Source of the DNA: Hymenopus coronatus
Taxonomy: Eukaryota > Arthropoda > Insecta > Mantodea > Hymenopodidae
NCBI GenBank assembly: GCA_030762935.1
Contig: CM060900.1
Coordinates: 284,538,284 to 284,602,283 of the forward strand
Reading direction: 5' to 3'
DNA: 64,000 nucleotides
Position 1 is the stretch's first letter; the number at the start of each line of letters is the position of its first letter. The translations under genes were made by a program, and so were the position numbers. The notes under the pieces are model-generated. The model was given only the letters and a program-made list of their open reading frames with translations, was not told where the DNA came from and searched no databases. Shown here one piece after another: positions 36,131-46,965 of the stretch.

Positions 36131-36301
36131 GCTAGCATGAACTGAACTGGGTGGGAGGGGGGGGGGGAGGAATCTGCGATGTAGGGTGTCGGAAACTAAA
36201 CATACCATGCTAGTACTTCACAACTTTTCTTGGATGTTAGTTCTACGTGGAAATGAGGGCCAGGAGGAAGAAGAGAGAGCTCACCCACCTATCTCTCTGC
36301 A

Positions 36302-36910
36302 TTGTTGTCAAACAAAGAAAGGTTATTCTTTAAGGCTCTCAGCTATTATGTTAAATAACTTGCAGATATATAATTTATTTCATCTTTTCAAGTGACATAC
36401 TCACTCACTCACTCACTCACTCACTCACTTTACTTTACCTTACCTTACCTTACCTTATCTTACCCTTTACCTTTACCTTTACCCTTACCCTTACCCTTAC
36501 CCTTATCCTTAAATTAACTTACTTATACTTACCTACCTACCTACCTACCTACCTACCTACCTACCTACCTGCAGTGTTGTCAAACAAAGGAAGGTTATTC
36601 TTTAAGGCTCTCAGGTATTATGTTAAATAAGTTACAGATATATAATTTATTTTATCTTTTCAAGATACATACATACTTACTTTCATACTTACTTTACTTT
36701 AGCTTACTTTGGCTTACTTCAGCTTACTTTAGCTTAGGTTTTAAAATTTAAAATTTTAAAACCATGGACACCGGCCGTGAAAGCTTACACATATATTTAC
36801 TTTAGCTTACTTACTCACTCACTCACTCACTCACTCACTCACTCACTCACTCACTCACTCACTCACTCACTCACTCACTCACTCACTCACTCACTCACTC
36901 ACTCACCCAC
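36302..36910. repeat. Duplicated unit with drifting short tandem repeats
   Basis: A 96-bp block (36304-36399; TTATTCTTTAAGGCTCTCAG inside) recurs at 36575-36670. Each is followed by tandem arrays. The first array passes through CACT, TTTAC, TTACC, TTTACC, TTACCC, TTAC and CTAC units (36398-36570). The second goes through CATA, CTTTA and CTTTAG to (ACTC)n at 36808-36908. No insect telomere unit (CCTAA) is present. Confidence 0.9.
36737..36784 (+). repeat. Small palindrome plus ACACCGGCCGTGAAAGC tail
   Basis: 13-bp arms around one base (36737-36763, GGTTTTAAAATTT and its complement) are followed by ATGG and a 17-base string, ACACCGGCCGTGAAAGC (36768-36784), identical to the tail of the 29.9-kb palindromic element (30135-30151). 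Confidence 0.7.
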
Positions 36911-37109
36911 CCACTTTCCAGGAGTTGCTGAATTAGATGTCATATACTGTTAACACTATGGTTATTTATGTTTATGTACATTTCCCTCTATTTGTATACA
37001 TTTTTACACCCTACCAACTTAATCTATTTACCTCTTCTATAAATTACATCATCATTTCTATTATTAAGTCCCATTTTATTTAATTTGTTTAATGATGACA
37101 TACTTTAAG

Positions 37110-37640
37110 AAATAGCAAAAGAAAACTCACAATTCACAGCAATCAAAAATAAAGATATTCTCCAGGTTTGCTCTTTGCAAATGATATAGTAGCAGCAATA
37201 ATCATAAGTGGAGGCAAAAATGTGGTTTAAAAATAAATAAAAGTAAATCCAAAATCATGGTATGTAAGAATGGGAATAAACTCAGCAGAGAAGAGAGATG
37301 GTGGTTAGAGGAGAGTGAATTCAAAGTTGTAAACAAGTAAATCATAAAAGCCTGCTTAAAGAAAATATGAAATATGAGAGTAAACTGGCCAGAGAGAATA
37401 TATGCACCAACAGTGGAATCAAGAATGATGCAAGGAATAGAGATTTGGGGGGACTGAAAAAGGTTGGGAATGTATAGATCAAAATCGTAGATCCTTTTGC
37501 AAAATGATATTGGGATTACCAAGAATAGCTCCTAATGGGATAGAACTAGTTGAATTGGGAAGAGCTAGGAGGATAGTGAAATATTGGAACAGGATCATAG
37601 TATTAGAGGAAGGAAATATTATCAAAAACTGGGGGCACAA
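37110..37640 (+). pseudogene. LINE reverse transcriptase fragment
   Basis: Frames after about 37165 read FALCK then a damaged ADD box, KINKSKSKIMVCKNGNKLSR, EERWWLEESEFKVVNK and WPERIYAPTVESRMMQGIEI, WG, matching the segment after the catalytic box of LINE RTs. Stops interrupt it. Distinct from the CR1/Jockey-type copies elsewhere in the window. Confidence 0.6.
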
Positions 37641-37649
37641 GAATCAACA

Positions 37650-38014
37650 ATATGTATGCATGCGTGTGTTTGTCTATCTGTGAATAGCATAGCTCAAAAA
37701 CAAAAATACCATTAAATGCCAAATTTGGTGTTTATGTTCCCTATCTTCCAAGGATGCAACATAATTTTTAAGAAAATCCCTCCTCCATAATCTACCCTTT
37801 TCATGGACAAAATTTTTGAATTGTTTTTTTCTCAAATGGCTGTAACAATTTTGATTAAAATTCTGTGTACTAAAGCTATTTGCATAATAAATGAAATGTA
37901 TATTTTGAATTTTCTGGGAATAGCCTCTGAAGAACTCTTTATTCTGGACGAGCTTTGCAGAATTTTGCATAATGGTTAAACCGTAAGAGATAGGCAGAAA
38001 CTTGCCACACAAAA
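37650..38014 (+). repeat. R1 repeat copy D, left part
   Basis: CATAGCTCAAAAACAAAAAT, GCCAAATTTGGTGTTTATG, CTTCCAAGGATGCAACATA, GCCTCTGAAGAACTC and CCGTAAGAGATAGGCAGAAA appear in R1 order. Interrupted at 38014 by a LINE fragment and resumed at 38831. Confidence 0.8.
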
Positions 38015-38822
38015 GTGTGCATGCGTGTGTGTGCACGATTAATGCACAGGAATTGACAATGAAGTCATTCCCCTTCTAGCTTCCCAGTATTTGGCGACAA
38101 TGTTAGGATACATCTTCAAAGCTTGGCATGATTCTAGATGTTCCATATTCATAATTTCTTCTTTAGTACATAGTGGGCAGTTTGGTGAGGTTGAAAGGCC
38201 AATCCTATAGAGATGGTTATTCAGACAATCACGTCCAGTTATGAAACAAAAGTTGGCAACAGCTGTATTTCTTGGTAATTTTGGAATTAAATTAGGATTT
38301 TGTACAATTTGTAGCCACTTTGAATTTTTATTTTCTTGTGTTATTTTATTTGTATAATGTGTAACTATTCTTTCTTTTTACAATACATTTGATTGATTCA
38401 TAAGGAAATTTTATCATAGTTTTTTGTTTAATTTGAGTTCCTTTCTTTGCTAAAAAATCTGCTTTTTCATTACCATCTACTCCACAATGAGATGGAATCT
38501 ATTGTAATGCAAGTTTTTTCACCGGTTTATTAATTTGATGTATCATCCTTTGGATTTTTTAAATTTTTTTCCACTTTAGGGAGTGTTACTATTACTTGCA
38601 TAGCAGTCTGTGAAGCTGCATAATCATATTTTTGCATTGATGCAGCCAAGGAAATAAATTTTGCAGTGTTATATAAACAGCTTCTTTTTCTCCATCAAAA
38701 TTTGTGATATTTTTTCCCACAGTTCTATAAAAGGAAAAGAACTGACATATCCACCTGCTCCAGCACCATCATTGGTATCAGAGAGGGAACCATCTGTGTA
38801 TACATATGTCCATTCATGAGTT
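38015..38822 (-). mobile_element. LINE 3' end with RNase H domain, inserted in R1 copy D
   Basis: Minus strand from 38822: HEWTYVYTDGSLSDTNDGAG (first active-site Asp in YTDGS), FDGEKEAVYITLQNL, IPSHCGVDGNEKADFLAKKG (near 38500-38440) and a Cys/His-type end (LSTSPNCPLC-like, near 38200). These are features of the RNase H and C-terminal region of Jockey/I-type LINEs. The insertion is flanked by the 8-bp direct repeat ACACAAAA at 38007-38014 and 38823-38830. Its 3' end carries a GT/CA-rich stretch rather than a poly-A. It is 5'-truncated before the RT domain. Confidence 0.78.
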
Positions 38823-38830
38823 ACACAAAA

Positions 38831-39195
38831 ATGTAGATCTCGTTAAAACACATAATTTAAGTCATAGGCAAATTGCTTGTAGAGTTGACAGTTTTTGAGA
38901 TATTCCTTATTTTTTGGCTTCAGTTTTTAAACTACCTAACTTTTCTCAAACAGGATCACAAACCGGACCTCCATTTTTTCACATAGCGAACAGCTTTTAA
39001 AATATTTAGCTACCACTTCAACCTAAAATATTCCCTTAGTTCCCTTCTACTTACAAGGAAACAAGTCATAAGACAAATTCTGCTAATGTTTATCTTGATT
39101 AGCATGATGTAGATAAAAGAATAATATTTTTTAAGAATAGTTTATATATGGAACAGCTAGAGAAAGTTATGTGAATGAAATGCATAGGATTTTGT
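38831..39195 (+). repeat. R1 repeat copy D, right part
   Basis: Continues copy D: GTAGATCTCGTTAAAACAC, GAGATATTCCTTATTTTTTG, AACAGCTTTTAAAATATTT, TTAGTTCCCTTCTACTTAC, CTGCTAATGTTTATC and ATGAATGAAATGCATAGGAT at the end. Confidence 0.8.
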
Positions 39196-39774
39196 TTTAA
39201 TCAAAAACTTAGCTAATAAATATTGAGCACTTTGTCTTGATGTCAGTGCATTTGTTGGTTTAATTTTTGATAGTATACTTAATTTGTTTGAGTTTTCATA
39301 ATTGTTCTTTTAAATTTTGTAATGGAAGTGCGTGGGGTCAAGCGACTTCTGAAGGGATTGGTGCATGACCTGCTCTAACAATCGAGTAAATGGACACAAT
39401 AGACATGCTAACAAAAGCCTTTGTGTGTTTCCCTGCAAAATTTCTTGGGATTTCTTTATCTCTATACACATAAAGTTCCAATTTCAGAATATCCCTTTCT
39501 AAACAGATAAAATGTAATTTTCATGTAATTTCTAAGACTTGAACTTTCTGAGCCTGGATACAGGACTATTTAAGAGAGACCAGCATAGTTGGGTTGAGTT
39601 AAAAGTCAATCTAGTGTGTGACACATGCTAAGACTGATATGAATGCTGGGACTCAGTTATTTGTGTACCAAAAGTGTGTAGTATGATATTATGCAGAGTG
39701 TCCTGGTGACAAGTGAATTTGACAGAAACTGGTGTTTTCATTAGTTACAGTATATAATGTATGGTTCAAAATGT

Positions 39775-40625
39775 TTTTTTTTTTACTTTCTCTACATGTA
39801 CTATGTACATAGTGTATAGAAGTAGTATTGCACTCCACCCAAAAATTTGATATGGAAATTTCATCAGAAATATATGCTTTGAGGTTCCCTGAGTCTAGAA
39901 AAAGCATTTTTAGAAAAAGATCTGTGTGTGCAGCATGGGTGTGTATGTAGGTGTGGGTGTGGGTGGGTGAGCGCGCAGGTGGGTGGGTGGGTGTACAGCA
40001 TAGCTCAAAACTAAAAGACTGTTAAATACCAAACTTGGTATTTAAGTTTAGTATCACATGCAAAAAATTTAAAAATTTTGGTTTTTTCAAAAATGGTGCT
40101 AATAATTTTGATTAACATTTCTTATATTTAAGGTATTTTCATGCTAAAATGTATATTTTGAATTTTCTGGGAATAACCTCTGAAGACCTGTTTATTTTGG
40201 ATGAATTTTACTGAATTTTACATAGCTGACATAATAGACAAGAACTTACTACTTAGGGATGTAGATCTCGCTAAAACACACCATTTATATGGTATGTGTT
40301 TTTTTGGTAGAGTTGATTGTTTTTGAGATGTTCCTTGCTACCAGTTTCAGTTTTAAAATACTTCAACTTGCCACCTCCTGGCCACACCAAGAAATGGATT
40401 TCAATCCCATAGCAACCACATTTTAAAACATTTGACTGTTGATTTCGCCTAGTGTATTCCCTTATTTCCCTTCTACCTATAAAGAACTAAGTAGTAAGAT
40501 TGCTTCTGCTAATGTTTATCTTGAGCAGCATGGAATAGATAGAAGAATAAGCTTTTTAACAATAATTTGTTACAGAGATGTAAAGAAAGTCGTGTGAATG
40601 GAGTGCATTAGATTTTTTTCCTTTC
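39775..40625 (+). repeat. R1 interspersed repeat, copy E
   Basis: Complete by comparison with copies A and B. It starts near TACTATGTACATAGTGTAT (39799), then ATTTCATCAGAAATATATGC, TTGAGGTTCCCTGAGTC, a GTGGGTG-type tract (39945-39995), GTTAAATACCAAACTTGGTA, GAATAACCTCTGAAGACC, and ends GAATGGAGTGCATTAGATTT. Confidence 0.82.
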
Positions 40626-41164
40626 TAGTCCTTTCCTTTCTTCCCTTTTCTGTATTTTATACATTGGCCTTACAGTTATAGGAAAAATAAATGACAAAAG
40701 TGGAGCTAACAACTAAACAATTTTAAGTGGACACGGTATGTTGGACATTGTTTAGGCCACTATTTTATGAAAGAATGCACACATCATAGCATGTCTTACT
40801 TTAATTAAATTCCTTCTTTGATGCTGTATTTCCATTTTGTTACTATTTTGTACATAGAGGAATTGTAGATTATTCTGCAAATTAATCAATTGTTTAAAAC
40901 TTGTATAATGCAAACTGATATTTCTTTTCAATGTTTAAAATTTGCATACATGTTTCTACATTTCTGTACATAAACACTGCTTAAACAATGAACCATTGAG
41001 GGATTTAAAACGTTTTCACTCTGGGTTTAAAATAAGGAAATGTCAACACACATGATCTTATGGAGGATATGCATTTCTTTCTGCATACTATCAATGCACT
41101 GTCTCTTTGAATGATGAATAAATGATGAATCACTCTGATATTAATCTATTTATTTATTGTGCAG

Positions 41165-41322
41165 TAGCCATCATGGGAATGGAAGGAGTGGGCGTGTTGG
41201 TGGAGTAGTACTGCAGTCTGCAGTGAGTGCACCTCATACCAACAATGTGAGTCCAGCAGTACAGAGTGAGGATCGACGACCTTTGGCTATCTGTGTCCGT
41301 AACCTTCCAATTCGTTCAAGTG
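41165..41322 (+). CDS. spen: split ends (spen) exon, start of an RRM
   Basis: Acceptor ATTGTGCAG ends at 41164 and donor GTAAGT starts at 41323. The frame joins in phase 2 with the exon ending at 21269 (AG|T gives Ser), and reads SSHHGNGRSGRVGGVVLQSA, VSAPHTNNVSPAVQSEDRRP and LAICVRNLPIRSS, leaving in phase 1. ICVRNLPxRSS is the RNP2-containing beginning of the second RRM of Spen proteins, where the next exon would continue with Asp-Thr-Ser-Leu. RBM15/Spenito-type relatives are the main alternative. The rest of the RRM lies beyond this window, so the downstream intron is at least 22.7 kb. Codon use and splice sites look intact. Confidence 0.8.
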
Positions 41323-41589
41323 GTAAGTGTTCATGCTTCAAATGTTGAAGAATCATTGATTGACTAATAAATACATTCATGGAATGTCTCACTCATGTTG
41401 AAATAGAATTAATTACAATAGAAACCTCTTTTGTAATCAATACTTACTGCACCAATATTATCTGCCCATAGTGATAATTATACATGCTGGTGGACCTTAT
41501 AGACAATGGTGCAATAATCAATAGAACAGGAAACACAGGCATTTTATAATGAGTATTCTATTCCATTTAGCTGTATGTACATATTATTA

Positions 41590-41810
41590 AGGAAATTTGT
41601 GGTTAGCCATTCTGGTAGGTTTGTAGCATGCTAGGTATAGTTATGCTTGGATATAGAGTGTTTACAATGAATGAAACTAATGTGTCTTCTGGTTTTAGTT
41701 CTATATTTTGTATTTCATTGATAAGGCCTGCTGAATTCTTTATGTTTAATTTGGGGTATTGTGGTAAGGTATTCAATTTTTGCACTAAGCATTTTTGACA
41801 GTATGCATTA
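41590..41810 (-). pseudogene. Penelope-like element RT fragment
   Basis: Minus-strand frame reading QYPKLNIKNSAGLINEIQNI, ELKPEDTLVSFIVNTLYPSI, TIP. It matches the region before the first catalytic Asp in Penelope-like RTs (KNSxxF...I....L...D.LVSFDV.SLFTNIP), with the catalytic Asp of SFDV replaced by Ile. About 65 codons; the remaining RT and GIY-YIG endonuclease are not seen. It begins only about 270 bp after the spen exon. Confidence 0.5.
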
Positions 41811-42082
41811 AAGGTGGATAGTGACTTGTTAAAAATAATTCTGCTGCTGCTTTTGTGATTTTATGAAATTATGTGAAAATTATTCCTTTATGCAATTTTT
41901 GTGAAATTTATGTGACTATATGAAAAATATTTATTTGCATAAAAAATCAGAAAATATGTATTTTTATGTGCAATAAAACTTAAAATGTTTGGTCTAGTGT
42001 ACATATCCAGAACATTAAGCTCAGTTTCAAGTTCATATTAGAATACAAACAAAATATGTATTTACCTAAAAATCCGAGCCAT

Positions 42083-42131
42083 ATGATAATAATAATAATA
42101 ATAATAATGATAATGGTAATAATAATAACAG
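42083..42131. repeat. TAA microsatellite
   Basis: About 45 bp of TAA units with TGA/TGG interruptions. Confidence 0.9.
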
Positions 42132-42534
42132 CAACAAGAACCAGAACCAGAAAGCCACTGCCACCGCCACCATGATTTTCATTGTCCCGTACCTTTAATT
42201 GTGTTTGTTGACTAACCCATTTAAGAAAATAGTGAGTTCATCACTAAAATAAATATTTGGATCATCTTCAATTCTCCGAGACATCTATTCACAAAATTCT
42301 ACTCTGGTATCAAAATTGTCTTTGCTGAGCTGTTAGTGAATCCCTATTTTATTCATATTTTAGCTTTTTATATATGCAATCAACCAACATATTTGTCACA
42401 CAGATAGTTTTGGAATAGATGTGGTGTGTTCAATATCGAAATGACCTAACATTTCAATCTGAAATTTCAAAGTATTTAAGGTTCTTTATTTACTTTATTG
42501 TGCACAGAGCCAATTTTTTCAAATTTACATCCTA

Positions 42535-43245
42535 AACCTATGATATATTGATGACTTACATAACTGAAAAACAAAAAGTTGGTTAAATCCCAAACTTGGC
42601 ATTTCATTTTAGTATCTTGCAAGGATGTCACCCTAAGATTGTCAAGTTAATTTCCCCATCTCAAACTGTCCTATATATAAAATTTTTTTCAAGAGATTTT
42701 GATGTTCTCAAAATTAGATCAAACTGTTTTGATTAAAATTTATAAGATGTTTTTGTGCATTGAATTTTCTGGGAATACCCTCTGAAGCCCTCCATTCTGA
42801 ATGACTTTTGCATACTGGTAAACAGTCAGTTGAAATGCAATCTTACTGCACAAAAAGAATAGATCTCAGTAAGCACACAATTTGTCATTCTTTTTGTTTT
42901 CTTTCTATGATGAAGTTGACCACTGGAATTAATATAGTTAACCATTTTGTTATTGATTTATTTTTAAATTACTTATGCTATTCTTATACATAAAGTCATT
43001 ATTTGTTTTTCTGTTTGTTGGCCATGCAAACAGAATGGAATTTCAAAGTCATTATATAGAAGGTTTAACTATCACCTAAGCTTACTGCATTCCCCTAATT
43101 TCCATTGTACCCACAAGGAAATATGCAACTAGACCATTTATGCAAATATTTATCTTGATTAACATGAAGTAGAAAAAAGCATTTGTAAGAGTATTCTGTA
43201 CAAGAGTGAGTAGAGTAAGTAATGTGAGTTCAGCACATTAGATTT
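42535..43245 (+). repeat. R1 interspersed repeat, copy F
   Basis: More diverged: AAATCCCAAACTTGGCATTT, TAGTATCTTGCAAGGATGTC, GGGAATACCCTCTGAAGCCC, CAGTAAGCACACAATTTG, TTATCTTGATTAACATGAAG, GAGTTCAGCACATTAGATTT. The 5' portion is shortened. Confidence 0.72.
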
Positions 43246-43629
43246 TTTAATAGCTTCTACAAACTATTCATAGAAAAACTTGTTTTTCTAATTTTTCATT
43301 GTAGGTAAAAGGGGAATAAAGGAGACTGAATCAACAGTCAGATGTTTAAAAGCAAGACATTATAAGTTGGCCTAAAAATACCATAGTCTTTCCATAACAT
43401 CGCGAGAAACAATGGAATAGCAATAGCACATGAAGAAATGACAAAGTATTGAAAAATTCAAACTAGTAATAGCAGATGTATATAGCGGAAATTGCTGATG
43501 CCACAAAAATGTTATTTGAAATAACTTGCGTGTTTTAAAGAGATTTATATTTTTGTCTAGTACTTATTTGCCTACCACTTATGGTTTAACATTTTAATAT
43601 AAAACTATATAAAAATTCCTTCCATATGA

Positions 43630-43765
43630 AGGGGACCTCATAGACTATTTGAAGACATTTTATTTGCCATGTTAAATATCCCAAAATAAAGTCATTAGAG
43701 CCATTTTTGGGAAAATAAATATAAACTATTCAATTATTCTTGCATGTAAATGGTATGCAAGAAGG
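43630..43765 (-). repeat. R1 fragment, reverse
   Basis: CATTAGAGCCATTTTTGGGA and CTTGCATGTAAATGG match copy A (GTTAGAGCCATTTTTGAGA, CCATGTAAAG). About 130 bp only. Confidence 0.45.
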
Positions 43766-44689
43766 CTAATGAACTGGAATACAAGTATAGCATTAAGGAA
43801 CATATTGTTCTAGAGTTAAGTGACATTCACATAGAAACATTAACATCAATGCGAGGACATAAACATGTTAACATGAACATATTTGCCTTGCCGTTAACAA
43901 TGCCAACAAAACCTTAGCGTCAAAACAAGATAATTTAAGTGTGAAAGCAATTAAAGTTGGAGGTTGCAATAGTTAATGACAATGCAGCAGTGCATTTTAT
44001 ATTGCCACACTACATTAGATTGTGTTTGTATTATACTATACATTTTTCTATACCTGAAAGAAAACAAAATAATTTGTAACACAAAAAGTTTCTCGCAACA
44101 TTGTAAGACACCACAGTATATCAATTAACTCACAATATGTTTCCAAATATTTAGTTTTAACAAGTCATCACTGTAATGCTGCACATTTTTGGTCACAATA
44201 ACAATGATTTTCAAATGAAATAATTTCCCATAAAATTACTCTATTTTCCTATTTTCTGCTTCTGTGATAGTGTTTTCATGAATCCTGTTAATGTGAACAT
44301 GAAAGCTTGGAGATTGCAAGGTTTGGCATTGGCATCTGGCGATAATGTTCATGTTCACATTAACAAAAATCACTGAGAATGGCCCTGTTTATTAATTAAC
44401 CTACCCGTGGGTTTTTTGTATTCATGTTGGTTTTGCATTGGCATTTGTATATGAATGAGCCATTACACTACAAAAACCTTTTTTATAATTTTTATCATGT
44501 CAAAACTTACCAAATTGCATAACCGAGTATATACATTTATAGTTCTTATATTACAGTTAATAGTATGATAAACTTTCAAGTGTATTAAAACTTAAATTAG
44601 ATATTAAACATAAAAGATTGTATCAATTGACTTCTACAGCTTATCTCAATGCACAGTGCTTACATCCTTATATACAAAGGTGTCAAAAT
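43766..44689. other. No recognisable gene
   Basis: 43840-43890 and 44325-44370 contain partly complementary AACATGAACAT and ATGTTCATGTTCACATTAAC strings, so an unrecognised MITE is possible but not supported. Confidence 0.4.
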
Positions 44690-45820
44690 TTAAAGTTAAG
44701 ATGTACACCTGTCGCCAAAACAAATGAGCCATATCTGGAATGCCAAATTCGTGCAAGTCCCTCAGGGCAGTGCCTTGTGTATACTATTAGCGATGCAGTT
44801 GTGTAACAGCAGCAACAAGTTGTCACAAATTTCAAATCTTAATGTTACTAACCCATATGATTAATAACCAAATACATAACATAAATTCTTCAACAACAAA
44901 CTATCAATATTAACTAAAAATATGACACTAAAGATGGTACAGTTACGAGGTTCACTTCTCGCACGTAGCAAAAATTTTTTTTTTCCTTCTCTTAATGATA
45001 TTGAATCAACTCATATGGGCTATTTGTTTTAGACATACTTATTTCATACATGACATTTGGTACAATTAATAATAGGATAATTGTTATGATGATTCTTTGA
45101 GTGTTTATTCTACCGAACATTAATATGCTGCACACAAAAGCATGTGGTGCACAGAAAACAGAAATACTAAGGGTATTGTTAAGAAAAACCAATGTTTTGA
45201 AATATTTTATAAGATTCAATTTTTTTTTTTAAATTAATATAGCCTTCACAAATAGATCAAGCACACCCTTCATAAACCAATCTGTGGTGATATTCTCATA
45301 CGAGGTGACATTTTCTTCAACACATAAGGGAAAAGTGATTGTCTATCATCCAAAGCGGACCCGATATGATGCAATACGTGGTTCACGATTCCATCATGGT
45401 CGCGTATCTGTATCGTGCTGGGGTTGGATATCACAGGGATGGTCTAGGTGTGCTGTATTAGCTTGACGATACATTGAACGGTGTGCAATACTTGGTAGTA
45501 CTTCATAATATTTTGATTCCCTCTGTGAGAATGTGTTGTCTATTGAGATTGTGTGGGCTGAGGTAAAGTGGGAACTGCTCCAATTACTTGTAAATGGGTG
45601 AAGGACAAAATATGGCTTCTGGGCACAAATTCAAGAAGCCTGGGCTCTTGTAGCTTCTCATCCACATTACTGTAGGCATTTATTTTGTCTGTGCCCGGAA
45701 GTTTGAGGGCAGTTATATGGGCTGAGGGTTCATATACCCAATAATAATTGTGTTTATTTTTTGTGTTTTAGTTTTAGAACTTAACAGTTTATTTACACAT
45801 TTTTGTTTAGTTATTTAACA
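44690..45820 (+). mobile_element. Tc1-like transposon copy 1, internally deleted
   Basis: 45284-45466 encodes VIFSYEVTFSSTHKGKVIVY, HHGRVSVSCWGWIS in the order of Tc1 transposases around the first catalytic Asp (here FSYE, so the Asp of FSDE is lost). About 150 bp containing the second Asp region is missing, compared with copy 2 at 59.9-61.3 kb. The sequence joins directly to VWAEVKWELL from the end of the catalytic domain. Similarity with copy 2 runs from about 44690 to 45820. TIRs were not identified. Non-autonomous. Confidence 0.75.
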
Positions 45821-45957
45821 TGAGTATACATATCATTTATCAGGTATCTATACTAGGTACACATTTCAAATTATGGTGCTAAAATATATGTAATAAATAG
45901 GGTGTTGGGATTTAATCAATAAATTGATCAATTCCATTGTAAGATTAATTGATCAGG

Positions 45958-46077
45958 ATAATTAATTGATTAATTGTTCAGCATGATTAATTGATTAATT
46001 GTTCAGCATAATTAATTGATTAATTGTTCAACATAATTAATTGATTAATTGTTCAGCATAATTAATTGATTGAGTTG
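45958..46077. repeat. 25-bp minisatellite, about 4.8 units
   Basis: Units of ATAATTAATTGATTAATTGT plus TCAGC at 45958, 45983, 46008, 46033 and a partial at 46058. Differences between units are single bases. Confidence 0.95.
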
Positions 46078-46106
46078 ATTACAATTAATTGTCTGGTGAT
46101 TATAAT

Positions 46107-46965
46107 TAGTGATGGAAGTATTCAAATGCAAAATGGCGAGTATTCAATTTTTTGATGTTCTCATGATATTTCGAATCTTAGCTGCTGTATTCGAAGCTGC
46201 ATTTGGATAGGTGCACAGAACTGAATCGAGAGGTCACCTCAAGACGGTGCTGGCATAACTTAACCTAAATCTGATTGGTGCTTATACTTTAAGGTCATTC
46301 ATACACTTGGGTACATGCCAGGAAGAGAGGAGGGATGTGCTGATTGATAATAATCCTGAGTAATCCATTTTATTTTGTAAACAAATTTTTGGATTTTCAG
46401 GGTCCAATAGATTATTATATTTTACATTGTTCATTGACAGTGTCCATAGTGCATGTAAACTCGCAATGACTGTCAAATTAAAATACATACCTTTGTGCCT
46501 TTAAAAATGTTAACAATTATTTGTTCAAATAAACTGTTTTCCTGCCATGGTTAGTTTTAGAATCAATCCAGCTCAACATCCACACATGCGGAGCAAAACA
46601 AATTATTATGCTCAAGTGTGCTGCTGTGAGGTGTTTAGGAATAAACAATCTAAGATAACAATTTGATGAACAGCACAGCAGTACTATACACTGTACATAT
46701 CCATTGTTTATCTTTGTCATTTAATACTTCCTACATGTGGTGAAAATAAGTAATGTAATACTTAATTCTTAGCAGCTAACTGTGCTAGTATTTCTCATTT
46801 ATCATTTGAATGAATGTGTTATTCAAGAACATCACTTGAGTGATGGTAATATTGCATCCGAAAGCATTAATGAGTGATTGTAGTGTTCAAGGACTTGTAC
46901 TCGAGAAGAGTTTTGATTTTTAAATGTATTCCATTCTTGAAAATATTTGATTCTGCCCACCTCTA
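46107..46965. mobile_element. hAT-type non-autonomous element (MITE)
   Basis: Ends are TAGTGATGGAAGTATTCAAA at 46107 and, read from the other end, TAGAGGTGGGCAGAATCAAA at 46965. They share most positions. An 8-bp direct repeat ATTATAAT flanks them (46099-46106 and 46966-46973). TAG-type ends with an 8-bp target duplication are hAT features. No transposase coding remains in its 859 bp. Confidence 0.82.

Larger units (their letters stand above)
21270..41164 (+). other. spen intron of 19,895 bp, phase 2
   Basis: Inferred by the fit of the flanking splice sites and reading phase. It carries most of the R1 copies, a 1-kb microsatellite, the palindromic element and parts of hAT, LINE and Kolobok elements. 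A small unrecognised exon inside cannot be excluded. Confidence 0.6.

Noticed and set aside
36420..36510. Telomere-like TTACC/TTACCC repeats
   Set aside because: Insect telomeres are (TTAGG)n, i.e. CCTAA on the other strand. These units are different and lie within a drifting array.
41157..41348. Single-exon ORF starting at ATG 41157
   Set aside because: The ATG lies in the intron's 3' end; the splice acceptor at 41164 and the phase match support an internal exon instead.
45958..46077. CRISPR-like regularly spaced repeat
   Set aside because: Units are contiguous with no spacers, and the DNA is eukaryotic.
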